From contig CAZSSM010000020.1 in the NCBI GenBank assembly GCA_964609385.1, positions 1 to 64,000 of the forward strand: a stretch of 64,000 bases of DNA. Direction: 5' to 3'. This document shows positions 54,027-62,590 of the stretch, piece by piece; position 1 is the first letter of the stretch, and each line of letters begins with the position of its first letter. The notes under the pieces were generated by a model. That model saw only the letters and a list, made by a program, of their open reading frames with translations. It searched no databases and had not been told where the DNA came from. The DNA comes from CAZSSM01 sp964609385. Its GTDB lineage: Bacteria; Planctomycetota; Planctomycetia; Isosphaerales; Isosphaeraceae. The position numbers were made by a program, and so were the translations under genes.

Positions 54027-55187
54027 ATGATCCGGTCGGTCGAGATCACCAACTTCAAGAGCATCCGCCACCAAAAGATCGACCTGGAACGGCTGACCGT
54101 CTTCGTCGGCGCCAACGCCAGCGGCAAGACCAGCGTTCTCGAGGCGATCGCGTGGGCCGCCGAGATCTCGACCTTGTGGGATCGCGTTGGCAAGGAGATC
54201 AATCCTCCCCTCCCTGCGAGCATTTCGAACCAGATCCAAACCGAATTGAAACCACAATGGTACTGTGATCTAGTTTGCAATAGTAAATCTGACATAATTT
54301 CAACAATTGTTATTTCCAATTCGGATCGGGAATTCCTCGTCAACGCGGAACCTCCGGACGATGATGGCCCTCGACGCGCCGAGCCATTGGGTCGGAGGGA
54401 TTGGTCGATCTTTGTCGAGCCCGGGACGGGGGTGGACAACGAGGCGGTCAGGATGCCCTCCCTGGGCGAGATCCAGTTCCAAACCTCCCACTTGGCCAGG
54501 CCGAGCTACTCGGACCGGACCCCGCCATGCCTCGGTCCTGAAGGCGAGGACCTTTCGTCCGTGGTTGCCTACATGGCCCTGAATGATCCCGACAACTTCC
54601 GCGCCCTCGTCGATGAGTTGAAGGGATTGATCCCCCATCTCGAGCGGATCCGGTTCACCAAGTCACCCGTGACTCGGATCGAGACGGAGGTCGTCCGGCT
54701 GGGCGACGAGACGGTCGAGCGCCATCTCAAGCGCACTTATCAGGGTGACGCCCTCTTGTTCGATTTCGAGAACACCAAAGGCATCCCGGCGCGCGCTGTC
54801 AGCGAAGGGACCTTGATGCTGCTCGGCCTGCTGACCAAGCTGCTCGGCCCCGAGCGCCCTGAAGTCCTCCTGATCGACAATATCGATCGGGGGCTCCACC
54901 CGATCGCCCAGCGCGAACTGATCAAGGTGCTCCGGAAGCTCATGGAGCGGTTCCCGAACCTCCAGATCCTCGCGACGACCCACTCGCCTTACCTGCTCGA
55001 CTCGGTGGAGCCGGAAGAGGTCCGCATGATGGCCCTCGATGAAGACGGGGCCTCGGTCTGCGGACGGCTGACGGACCATCCACGGTTCGAGAAATGGAAA
55101 AATGGCATGGATATGACGCCAGGCGAACTCTGGAGCCTCTTGGGAGAACAATGGGTCGCGAATCCGGAGAAGGCGGCCACGTCATGA
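54027..55187 (+). CDS. AAA/OLD-like ATPase, first gene of a two-gene system
   Basis: A 386-residue ABC-type ATPase of the RecF/OLD/AAA15 kind. It starts MIRSVEITNFKSIRHQKIDL, followed by Walker A GANASGKT (residues 28-35). The ABC signature is SEGTLMLLGLL (from S259), Walker B is VLLIDNIDRGLHP (D284) and the H-loop His is at about 319 in ATTHSPYLLD. At the position normally Glu after Walker B Asp there is Asn (N285), unusual for hydrolysis. I prefer the ATG at 54027 over one 15 bp upstream because GGGAG is 8 nt before it. An AT-rich patch (about 54240-54330) interrupts the otherwise high-GC gene. It overlaps the next gene by 4 bp (ATGA). Confidence 0.88.
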   Translation: MIRSVEITNFKSIRHQKIDLERLTVFVGANASGKTSVLEAIAWAAEISTLWDRVGKEINPPLPASISNQIQTELKPQWYCDLVCNSKSDIISTIVISNSDREFLVNAEPPDDDGPRRAEPLGRRDWSIFVEPGTGVDNEAVRMPSLGEIQFQTSHLARPSYSDRTPPCLGPEGEDLSSVVAYMALNDPDNFRALVDELKGLIPHLERIRFTKSPVTRIETEVVRLGDETVERHLKRTYQGDALLFDFENTKGIPARAVSEGTLMLLGLLTKLLGPERPEVLLIDNIDRGLHPIAQRELIKVLRKLMERFPNLQILATTHSPYLLDSVEPEEVRMMALDEDGASVCGRLTDHPRFEKWKNGMDMTPGELWSLLGEQWVANPEKAATS

Positions 55188-55930
55188 GCCTCAAGTTCGT
55201 GGTGATCCACGAAGCGCCGGCCGACTTCGCTATCGCCACCGAGATCGCCGATCGCGTCCTGCTCGACACGATCGATTGGCTCGACACTTCCATCTTGGAT
55301 ACACAGCGGGAATGGGTCGGAGTTGGACCGGATGGAGAACGGTTGGCTTGGAAGACGATCAAGGGCCAGGCTCAGAGAATCGGGAAGCTCGGAATCCGGA
55401 TCCATGGCCATTTCGATGGGGAACCCGCCAAGGAGGATGCCCACGCGGCCCGAATCGGCATCGCCTACGTTTTGCATGTCTGCACCGAAATCAATGCCAT
55501 CCTGTTGATCCGGGATGCCGACGATCGTCCGGAGCGCCGTGACGGCTTGGAGCAAGCGCGTCGAGCGACCCCGTCGGGAGAATGCCCGATCCTGATCGGC
55601 GTGGCGGTTCCCGAGCGTGAAGCCTGGGTCCTCTGCGGTTTCGATCCGCTCGATGGTGACGAGATCCAACGGCTGGCTGAGGAGCGGCGGAACCTCGGCT
55701 TCGACCCGCGCCTCCGGTCGCACGAGTTGATCGCCTGCAAGGACGATCGGGCCAAGAAGAGTCCCAAGCGGGTTCTCTCGGTGTTGACGAACCGCGACGG
55801 GGAGCGTCAACGTCGTTGTTGGCGAGAGACGGCGATTGGGACGCTCGAGAATCGGGGGACTGCGAACGGCTTAGCGGCGTATCTCAACGAGGTCGGTTCG
55901 CGCCTCGTCCCGATCCTGACCGGCCCTTGA
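55184..55930 (+). CDS. TOPRIM-like protein, second gene of the ATPase system
   Basis: A 248-residue protein starting within the ATPase stop codon. Features fit a TOPRIM-type fold: an N-terminal acidic residue (E10 in VVIHEAPADF) and a later DxD (D111-A-D113) after the hydrophobic strand INAILLIR, with PILIGVAVPEREAWVLCGFD beyond. This resembles the DUF4276-like and OLD-associated nuclease families. The C-terminus has GFDPRLRSHELIACKDDRAKK and LENRGTANGLAAYLNEV. By analogy with ATPase-TOPRIM systems such as PARIS (AriA-AriB) and OLD, it could be the effector nuclease controlled by the ATPase. The TOPRIM call is from spacing of acidic residues only. Confidence 0.7.
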   Translation: MSLKFVVIHEAPADFAIATEIADRVLLDTIDWLDTSILDTQREWVGVGPDGERLAWKTIKGQAQRIGKLGIRIHGHFDGEPAKEDAHAARIGIAYVLHVCTEINAILLIRDADDRPERRDGLEQARRATPSGECPILIGVAVPEREAWVLCGFDPLDGDEIQRLAEERRNLGFDPRLRSHELIACKDDRAKKSPKRVLSVLTNRDGERQRRCWRETAIGTLENRGTANGLAAYLNEVGSRLVPILTGP

Positions 55931-55943
55931 TCTCGGTCGGGGT

Positions 55944-56615
55944 TCACGCGGGGGTCCGGTTCCGGGAACGAACGGCCTTGAAGAAGGCGTCGAGCTTGTC
56001 GGGGTCGAGGTGGCCGTCGGTCCGGACGCCGCTGCAGACGTCGAGGGCGAACGGGGCGACTTGGGCGATCGCTTGGTCGGCGTTGTCGGGGTTCAGGCCG
56101 CCGGCGAGGTAGACCGGCACGTCGACGGCCTCGACGATCCGTCGGCTGATCCCCCAATCGTGCCGTCGACCGGTCCCGCCGAGCTGTTTGACGGCCCCCT
56201 TCGGATCGCCCGAGTCGAGCAACAGCGCATCGACGTGGGGGGCGATCCGCTCGGCCTCGGCGACCGCCTCGGGACCGTTCACGTGGACGACCTGCACCAA
56301 GCCGAGGTCGGGCATCGCGTCGCGGATCGCCGCATAAGTCGCTTCCGTCACGGAGTCGCAGATCTGGACGGTGTCGACCCCGAGCCGTCGACGCTGGTCG
56401 ATGATCTCGACGGCCGTCCGACGGCTCGTCAGCAGGAAGACGTCGACCCACGACGGCACGACCGCGGCGATCTCGGCGATCCGCGACTCGGGGATCACGC
56501 CCGGCCCGCTCGGCATCGCCGAGACCAGGCCCAGCGCCGAGGCCCCAGCGCGGATCGCCCGCCAGGCCTCCTCGACGCTCATAATGCAACAGATCTTCAC
56601 ACGCACCCGGTCCAC
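55944..56615 (-). CDS. trpF: Phosphoribosylanthranilate isomerase-like TIM-barrel protein
   Basis: A 223-residue TIM barrel of the TrpF family: VKICCIMSVEEAWRAIRAGASALGLV (VKICG in most relatives), SRRTAVEIIDQRRRLGVDTVQ, LLLDSGDPKGAVKQLGGTGRRHDW (the FDT..GGTG loop), VYLAGGLNPDNADQAI and ALDVCSGVR. The catalytic Cys (KICC) and Asp (LDVCSGVR) are present. It normally converts N-(5-phosphoribosyl)anthranilate to CdRP in tryptophan synthesis. No other trp gene is near, and SVEEAW after the first motif differs slightly from TrpF, so a paralogue is possible. Start is GTG. Confidence 0.85.
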   Translation of the reverse strand: MDRVRVKICCIMSVEEAWRAIRAGASALGLVSAMPSGPGVIPESRIAEIAAVVPSWVDVFLLTSRRTAVEIIDQRRRLGVDTVQICDSVTEATYAAIRDAMPDLGLVQVVHVNGPEAVAEAERIAPHVDALLLDSGDPKGAVKQLGGTGRRHDWGISRRIVEAVDVPVYLAGGLNPDNADQAIAQVAPFALDVCSGVRTDGHLDPDKLDAFFKAVRSRNRTPA

Positions 56616-56966
56616 CGTCTCGTCCCCCCGTCCCCTCGCCAGATCGCCTCGACCGGGGCCGACGCCCGGCGATGATCTTCGGACCTTGTCAACCCCACCG
56701 GGATGATGTCAACTCGAGTCCGATCGCGACGCCTCGATCGCCGACGGCAAACCACCCCGACGACGGGGACAGGCGGGCGGAGGCGCCGAAAACCCTCCCT
56801 GACCCGGTCCCCCTTGGTCAGAACAGCGCAAACGGTCCTCCCGCTTTCGAGGATCTCGAAATCCCGGCCACCTCGGTCCCCGGACCCTGCAGGTCGGTCG
56901 GAGCCAGAGGTCGACCCCTCACCAACGGACGACAGAGCCCACGGACAACAGATCGGGAGATCTCCG
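56616..56966. other. Divergent spacer
   Basis: About 350 bp between the trpF homologue and the histidine kinase, expected to hold both promoters. Open frames here are antisense or low complexity; no gene is supported. Confidence 0.45.
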
Positions 56967-58580
56967 ATGATCGAGACCGAACGGCTCCGCCAGGAATCGT
57001 GCCTGCGGATCGCCAAGTTGCTCCGACAGAATTCGGAGGCCCTGACCGACCGCTGGGCGCGGCTGAGCCAACACGAGCGACCGCACAATCAGAGCACCCA
57101 TTGGCACGTCCTCAGGGACGGCCTGCCGAAGTTCCTCCGGGCGGTGGCCGGTGCATTGATGCAGCCCCAAGAGGACGGCCACGGTCGGCATCGGATCCTG
57201 GCGCTGGACCACGGCGAGCACCGCTGGCAGATCGGTTGGAAGCTCTCCGACGTGGTCGGCGACTACCAATTGCTGCGGCTGGTCCTGATGGAGACGCTGG
57301 ACGAGCGGCTAGACCCGCCCCCGACACCCCTGGAGCGGCTCGCGTTGAATCTCCACCTGGACGACTCGATCACTGCCGCGGTGGTCGCCTTCGTGGAGCA
57401 CCAGGAGCTCCAGCTCAAGCAGGCGCATCAGCGGCTCAACGAGTTCCTCGGCGTCCTCGGACACGAGCTGCGCAATCCCCTCAACGCGATGGCGATGGGC
57501 CTCCAACTGATACAGTTCTCCGGGGCGAACGTCGATCGCAGCGACGCCGAGCAGGCCTGTCGGCACAGCATCGAGGTGATGACCCGCCTGCTGGACGACA
57601 TGCTCGACGTGACCCGGATCACTCGTGGCCAGATCAACCTCGACCGACGGCCGATGGAGCTGAAGGGGGTCCTCCAACGCGCCGTCCAAGGGACCCGCTC
57701 CCAGATCGTCAGCAAGCACCATCGGCTGGAGACCCATCTGCCGCCCGGCCCGGTCTGGATCGACGGCGACGCGACTCGGCTGGAGCAGGTCGTCACCAAC
57801 CTGCTCGGCAACGCGATCAAGTACACCGAGCCGGGCGGCACCATCCGCCTCAGCCTGGAGTACGACGGCGACCACGCCGTCATCCTCCGGATCCGCGACA
57901 CCGGACAGGGCATCGACCGGACGATGCTTCCGCATATCTTCGACCTGTTCGTGCAGGGCCCGGAGAACACCGGGCGCGGCCTCGGCATCGGGCTGGCCCT
58001 CACGCGGATGCTCGTCGAGCTCCACGGCGGCCGGATTGAGGCCCACAGCAACGGCCTCGGCCATGGCAGCGAATTCGCCTGCACCCTGCCCCTGCTGACC
58101 GAAATGAGTCGGCCCGAGCCGGCACCCCTCCCCCCGGCCGATCGTGCCGGCGGCCACGAGCTGAACCAGGCGCCGTCGAGGCGGATCCTCATCGTCGACG
58201 ACGAGGGCACCTCGACCCGGATGCTCGCGGCCCTGCTGGAGCAGTGCGGGCACGCCATGCTCATGGCCTACGACGGGGAGGTCGGGCTCGAACTCGCCCT
58301 CAACGAACTGCCCGAGGTCATCCTGCTCGACATCGGATTGCCGCGCCTCGACGGGTTCGAGGTTGCCCGCAGACTCCGCCGCGAACGCCGGTTCGACCGG
58401 ACCATCATCATCGCCATGACCGGGTTCACCCCCGACGAGGGCCAGCTCCGACAGGCTCATGAGATCGGCTTCGACCACTACCTGGTCAAGCCCGTGGGAC
58501 TCCGGGTGATCCAGGAACTCATCGCCGCCAATCCAGTCCGAGCCGGAGCCGCCGAGGGGGACGCCGAGGACCCGGCCTGA
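56967..58580 (+). CDS. Soluble hybrid histidine kinase with RsbRD-N-like sensor and receiver
   Basis: A 537-residue cytoplasmic sensor. Residues of about 10-150 are helical and resemble the RsbRD N-terminal (globin-like/RsbT antagonist) domain (CLRIAKLLRQNSEALTDRWAR). A HisKA H-box follows, with H166 in VLGHELRNPLNA, then HATPase_c with the N-box LLGNAIKYTEPGG, DTGQGI and GRGLGIGLAL. The C-terminal receiver begins RRILIVDDEG with phospho-acceptor D455 (ILLDIGLPRLDG) and Lys508 (YLVKP). No membrane segment. The ATG has GGGAG at 8 nt. The receiver at the end of the chain suggests a phosphorelay or negative feedback. No cognate output gene is adjacent. Confidence 0.9.
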   Translation: MIETERLRQESCLRIAKLLRQNSEALTDRWARLSQHERPHNQSTHWHVLRDGLPKFLRAVAGALMQPQEDGHGRHRILALDHGEHRWQIGWKLSDVVGDYQLLRLVLMETLDERLDPPPTPLERLALNLHLDDSITAAVVAFVEHQELQLKQAHQRLNEFLGVLGHELRNPLNAMAMGLQLIQFSGANVDRSDAEQACRHSIEVMTRLLDDMLDVTRITRGQINLDRRPMELKGVLQRAVQGTRSQIVSKHHRLETHLPPGPVWIDGDATRLEQVVTNLLGNAIKYTEPGGTIRLSLEYDGDHAVILRIRDTGQGIDRTMLPHIFDLFVQGPENTGRGLGIGLALTRMLVELHGGRIEAHSNGLGHGSEFACTLPLLTEMSRPEPAPLPPADRAGGHELNQAPSRRILIVDDEGTSTRMLAALLEQCGHAMLMAYDGEVGLELALNELPEVILLDIGLPRLDGFEVARRLRRERRFDRTIIIAMTGFTPDEGQLRQAHEIGFDHYLVKPVGLRVIQELIAANPVRAGAAEGDAEDPA

Positions 58581-58914
58581 TCCCCGATCGCCGATCCCCG
58601 ATCACGGAGGATCACCCCACGGCGAACCTCGCCTCGGGTCCCAATCCCGCCCCGGGATCGGACCGAGCGGCCACGACGATCTCATCACTCCGAGTCAACA
58701 CGAGGGATGGGGCTGTGGTCGATCCAATCCGCCCATCGTCGACGACGCCCCCAATGGACGGGTCGTCGAGCGGGTACGATCCGGAAAAACCCGGCATGTC
58801 CGACGCCCCCAGCAGTCTGACCGTCGAGGTCGGCGAGGACGGCCGCATCAACGCCAGGCTCTCGCCCCACGATGACCCGACCCGGTCATCGGTCGATCCC
58901 TGGTTTCTCAGGGA
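58581..58914. other. Spacer between convergent genes
   Basis: About 330 bp. A 70-codon plus-strand frame overlaps the porin end and has no family signature. No gene supported. Confidence 0.4.
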
Positions 58915-60381
58915 TCAGAATTTGTAGAGCACCTGGGTGTGAATGAGCACCCCATCGTTGTCCGGCAAGGCCGGGGAATAGGAGGTCTCGCGGTAGCTGA
59001 CCTCCAGGCCGAGCCGGAACGCCTTGGTGACGTCCCAGAGCAGGTTGGCGAAGTAGGTCTCGTTGCGGAGCGGTTGCAACGCGGCCAGGTCCGCGTCGAC
59101 CGGGTCGTCGATCCCGTAGCCGATGTGGGTGTGGAGCGTCTCGGGGATCCAGTAGTAGTAGACCTCGCCGAAGCCGCCGGCCGAGCGGATCCCTTCGAAG
59201 GTGATCGGGTTGACCGTCGAGAGGATCCCGCCGCCGTAGGTGCCGAGCCCTTGGCCAAGGGCCATCTCGGCCTTGATCCCGAACCGTTCGGTGATCGCCC
59301 ATCGCAGGTCGGCCCCGATCCCCCAAACGTCCGCGACAACGCTGACGCCGGCTGGGACATCGGTGTTGCGCAACTGCCCGATCAGCCCCGAGACGCCGAA
59401 CTCCAAAGGCCTCGGCGCCAACAGGCCCTCGCCCGGAGGCCCAAGCCCGTAGGCCACCCGCGCCTCGATGTTCGGCCAGCCGTTGTCCTCGCTGAGCAGG
59501 AACTCCTCGCTGAAGAACGTGGCGACCGGCTCGCTCAGGCCCGTCTGGATCGTGATCTGTGAGTCCTCGCTCGGATACAGATAGCGCACCAGTCGCGCCT
59601 GGCCGCGATACGCGTTGCCCGTGTTGCCCGAGGCCGACAGCAGGCTGAACGGCAGGACCGTCGGCGTCAACGGATTGAAGATATCGAACTGCAAGCCGGC
59701 GGCCACCCGCCAGTCGCGGTTGTTCAGGTCGACCCAGGCCTCCAGCGGGAGGAAGCCGAACTGGTCCCGGATCACCGCCACATCGAAGAAGTTGGCCAGG
59801 AAGAGGCCACGGGACTGGAACGCGCCGATCTGCGGACCGTTGACCAGGGCGAAGAGGCTCGATTGCCGCGCGTGGGCGCTGAAGCTGTCCTGCTCGAAAC
59901 CGAAGACCGAGCCGGGCGTCAGCAGGAACGGCGTGCCGGGCGCGACGGGTCGGGCGTTGCTAAAGACGAAGTCGGCCACGATCGACCCGCCGAAGAGGAC
60001 CTGGAAGTTCTCGTCGCCGGTCGTGATCGTCAACCGCTTCGACAGGGACTCGACCGTCTCACTCAACTCCTGCAACGCCGAGGCGTTGGATTGGGGGGTG
60101 GCCATCGCTTGGGGGGTGGCCATGCCCCCCGTCATCGGATCGCCGAAGGGGTCCGCCATCGAAGGCGCTGAGGGGTCGGACCCGCCCACCATCATCCCCA
60201 TCGAGGGATCCAGCATCGGGGTCTGGGGCGACGGGACCGTCGGGGGCAAGATCCCCGAGGCGTCCCCGTCTTGAGGAGCGAACGGAAAGGCCGCCTGAGC
60301 CGAGGGCTCCTGCGATCGCGCAGAGCCCGTCACCAGCAGGACCGCCGTCAACGTCGCCCCGAGGGCCACTCGCCAATCCAT
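58915..60381 (-). CDS. Outer-membrane porin, DcaP-like
   Basis: A 488-residue protein with a signal peptide (VALGATLTAVLLVTGSARSQ), a long Pro/Met-rich linker (LDPSMGMMVGGSDPSAPSM), a short coiled coil (LQELSETVESLSKRL) and a beta-barrel. The barrel shows alternating strands with aromatic girdles (GSIVADFVFSNARPV, SSLFALVNGPQIGAFQSRGL, WRVAAGLQFDIFNP) and a C-terminal Phe (VLIHTQVLYKF), the outer-membrane insertion signal. The coiled coil plus barrel resembles DcaP porins, which have a periplasmic trimerisation coil. Substrate unknown. A good ribosome binding site (GGGAGGGG) precedes the ATG. Confidence 0.83.
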   Translation of the reverse strand: MDWRVALGATLTAVLLVTGSARSQEPSAQAAFPFAPQDGDASGILPPTVPSPQTPMLDPSMGMMVGGSDPSAPSMADPFGDPMTGGMATPQAMATPQSNASALQELSETVESLSKRLTITTGDENFQVLFGGSIVADFVFSNARPVAPGTPFLLTPGSVFGFEQDSFSAHARQSSLFALVNGPQIGAFQSRGLFLANFFDVAVIRDQFGFLPLEAWVDLNNRDWRVAAGLQFDIFNPLTPTVLPFSLLSASGNTGNAYRGQARLVRYLYPSEDSQITIQTGLSEPVATFFSEEFLLSEDNGWPNIEARVAYGLGPPGEGLLAPRPLEFGVSGLIGQLRNTDVPAGVSVVADVWGIGADLRWAITERFGIKAEMALGQGLGTYGGGILSTVNPITFEGIRSAGGFGEVYYYWIPETLHTHIGYGIDDPVDADLAALQPLRNETYFANLLWDVTKAFRLGLEVSYRETSYSPALPDNDGVLIHTQVLYKF

Positions 60382-60527
60382 GGTCTATTCCCCTCCCGAT
60401 CCGCAACGCGACTTGAGCGATTCCTCGACCTCCACAAGATCGGCGCGCCGACCGTTCCGCTTGTACTGTTTCTGCGGACCGAGTCCCCTCGGAGTCCAGA
60501 CCTCGGGAACAGCCTCGGTGCGGACAC

Positions 60528-60613
60528 CTCCCCGAAGCGACCCTCAGCCCGACACACCAATGACATCATTCCCGAGGCCTGCTCCGAGACCCCTCGCTGT
60601 CCCCAGCCACCCA
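60528..60613. repeat. Direct repeat of about 86 bp, left copy, with REP-like unit
   Basis: Begins CTCCCCGAAGCGACCCTCAG and ends in CCCCAGCCACC, which is the same end as the dispersed repeat. Recurs 224 bp to the right with few differences. Confidence 0.65.
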
Positions 60614-60690
60614 CGCCGTAGGCGCACGTGCAGCAGAAACAAGATGCGGTTCCAATACTATATTTATTAATATGATCGTTAAACATCAAC

Positions 60691-60740
60691 GGGTGGCTGG
60701 GGACTGCAAGCGCAAGCGAGCAGACCCCGGGGACACCCCA
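60691..60740. repeat. REP-like unit in opposite orientation between the direct repeats
   Basis: GGGTGGCTGGGGACTGCAAG through GAGCAGACCCCGGGGACACC. It is the complement of the unit at 49950-49990 and can form an imperfect hairpin (GGGGACTGC with GCAGACCCC). Confidence 0.6.
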
Positions 60741-60751
60741 TACGAGTGGGC

Positions 60752-60837
60752 CTCCCCGAAGCGACCCTCAGCCAGACACACCGATGACATCATTCCCGAG
60801 GTCCGCTCCGAGACCCCTCGCTGTCCCCAGCCACCCC
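60752..60837. repeat. Direct repeat of about 86 bp, right copy, with REP-like unit
   Basis: Partner of the repeat 224 bp to the left; ends CTGTCCCCAGCCACC. Confidence 0.65.
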
Positions 60838-61048
60838 ACAACAGCGCCCGGCAGGCCCGCAGGATCGCGACCGGTCGCAGCGATCCTTCCGAAGAAATGA
60901 CCCGACGAGTCGGTTCGCCCGCCGCCCCGAGAAAAACCCATGAACACCCCGACCCGATCGCTTGATCTTACTTGGGGCGGGTCCCTCAGAACGCGACGGT
61001 GCGTCGAGGCTCGCCGACGGGTCGCAACGGTCGCCGGGGTCATTCGGG

Positions 61049-61912
61049 ATGAGCATCGTGGTTCCCAATCGAACCATCACCCGACGCATCTGCCAAGCGC
61101 TCTGCGCGGGTCAGCCCATGGACGTGGCCTGCACCGCCGTGGGCGTCGATGCCCCGACCCTAAAGCGTTGGCTGGCCCTGGGCGAAGCGGCCTATCGCGA
61201 GTGCGAGGAGGAGGATCCGCACTGCCGGTTCTTCGAGGCCTTCGTCAAAGCGTTGGACGACGCCGATCAGGCCGTTGAGGCGAAACGTCGGGGACCGACC
61301 CAATCGGAACCCGGACCGCCTCCGCGACCCCGAAGCGAGCCGAGCCGCACCCGACGCGAACGATCCTCGGAGATGCCTCCGCTGGTCTGGTTGGTCGTGG
61401 AGGAAGCGCCGATCGAGATCGTCATCGGCTCGCGACCGCCCTGGGTCTATGAGACCGCCCCGACATCGCCTCCGGTCCGATCACCCGACTCGACGCAACT
61501 GATCCAACCCGACGTCGCGCCTTCAGAGCAGGCGCGGTCGGACCCGGCCGACGCTCCAGGGTCCGATCCGCGCCGCGATCCGACGGTCGGGGAGGTCGTC
61601 GAGGCCCTCGGAGTGCTCGCGATCGCCCTGGTCGTCCTGATCGCGATCGTCCTGCTGACCCTGGCGGTGATCCCGGTTGCTTTGACCGGTTTCGCCCTGA
61701 TCGGGTCGATCCGCTTGGCGTTGGGTATCGCCGACCGCTGGCGAGCCGGTCTGATCGCCCTGCGCGGCGGGAGTTCGGTCGGTCTCCCGATCCCTGCTCC
61801 GGTCTCCCGAAACGCTCGTGGACACGGGCTTCGACCCGTCGAGGTCGTCCCTCTGGGCCGGACGTCGGGCTCAATCGCGTTGGCCGGTCGATCGCGGCCT
61901 CAACGGGAGTGA
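61049..61912 (+). CDS. Hypothetical protein with N-terminal HTH and C-terminal membrane segment
   Basis: A 287-residue protein. Residues of about 8-80 look like the helix-turn-helix of terminase small-subunit or Tn-type proteins: RTITRRICQALCAGQPMDVACTAVGV then APTLKRWLALG with YRECEEEDPHCRFFEAFVKALDDAD. The middle is long, disordered and Pro/Arg-rich. Residues of about 180-220 are strongly hydrophobic (VLAIALVVLIAIVLLTLAVIP), a likely membrane anchor. HTH plus a membrane anchor is unusual. The ATG at 61049 is preferred because the HTH begins there; ribosome binding is weak. No relation to neighbours is evident. Confidence 0.6.
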   Translation: MSIVVPNRTITRRICQALCAGQPMDVACTAVGVDAPTLKRWLALGEAAYRECEEEDPHCRFFEAFVKALDDADQAVEAKRRGPTQSEPGPPPRPRSEPSRTRRERSSEMPPLVWLVVEEAPIEIVIGSRPPWVYETAPTSPPVRSPDSTQLIQPDVAPSEQARSDPADAPGSDPRRDPTVGEVVEALGVLAIALVVLIAIVLLTLAVIPVALTGFALIGSIRLALGIADRWRAGLIALRGGSSVGLPIPAPVSRNARGHGLRPVEVVPLGRTSGSIALAGRSRPQRE

Positions 61913-62590
61913 GAGCCCCGGCGCCCCGGAGCCTCGCCGGGCGATCGGCTGCGCGACCGACCGGGTCTCGCCCCCGACTCACCATCCGTGGGGTCGGGCC
62001 ACCGCGTGATCCTCGTCGACGCGTCGCCCAGCACGATCGTCGATCCGCGCGACACGGGGCGCCGGAGCGGATCCCGACGCAAATGGGATCCGCACGTCCT
62101 CGAGGAACGGAGGCTCTTTGGCAATCCGGAATCCCACGGATCGAGATATCGGCCGGTTCTCATGTGATCGGCCGCGACATCCCCGTATGCGCAGAGACCG
62201 AGTCGCCGTTCGGATTGTGACGGCTGTGACCCGGCATCGACGAGTAAAAACGGCCGGAAACGCGCGGCCGGAAAGCCCGGGAGACACCGATCGGCGAGAC
62301 GATCGAGGAACGCCCGATCCTTCGCGGGATCTTCTCGACCAGTCTCGAAGGCATCCAGCCCGGTGGTCGCCGACGATCGTCGACTCAGGTCGGGTCGCTG
62401 AGGACTCGGCCGAGGGATCGAAGGGCGGCGACGAACCGTCGGGCTCGGCCCGAGGAGATCGAACGTCTCGTCGGCCGTTTCAAGACATCGGCGCTGGGGT
62501 CTGCTCCGCGACGCGTCGCAGTCCCCAGCCATCCAGTGAGTTGGCATCGCTCGATAGAGACAAGTTCTTCATTTTACAAATTTCAGAACA
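61913..62590. other. Spacer of about 680 bp
   Basis: Overlapping open frames on both strands show no recognised motif. A REP-like unit lies near its right end. Confidence 0.4.
62490..62533. repeat. REP-like unit
   Basis: GCGCTGGGGTCTGCTCCGCG followed by GCAGTCCCCAGCCATCC; same family as at 49.9 and 60.7 kb. Confidence 0.55.

Larger units (their letters stand above)
60382..61048. other. Spacer of about 670 bp with repeat units
   Basis: No gene is supported. It holds three REP-like units and an 86-bp direct repeat (listed separately) and an AT-rich patch near 60655. Confidence 0.5.

Noticed and set aside
58715..58927. A 70-codon plus-strand frame
   Set aside because: It overlaps the porin end and has no recognised motif; a shadow on the other strand is equally open.
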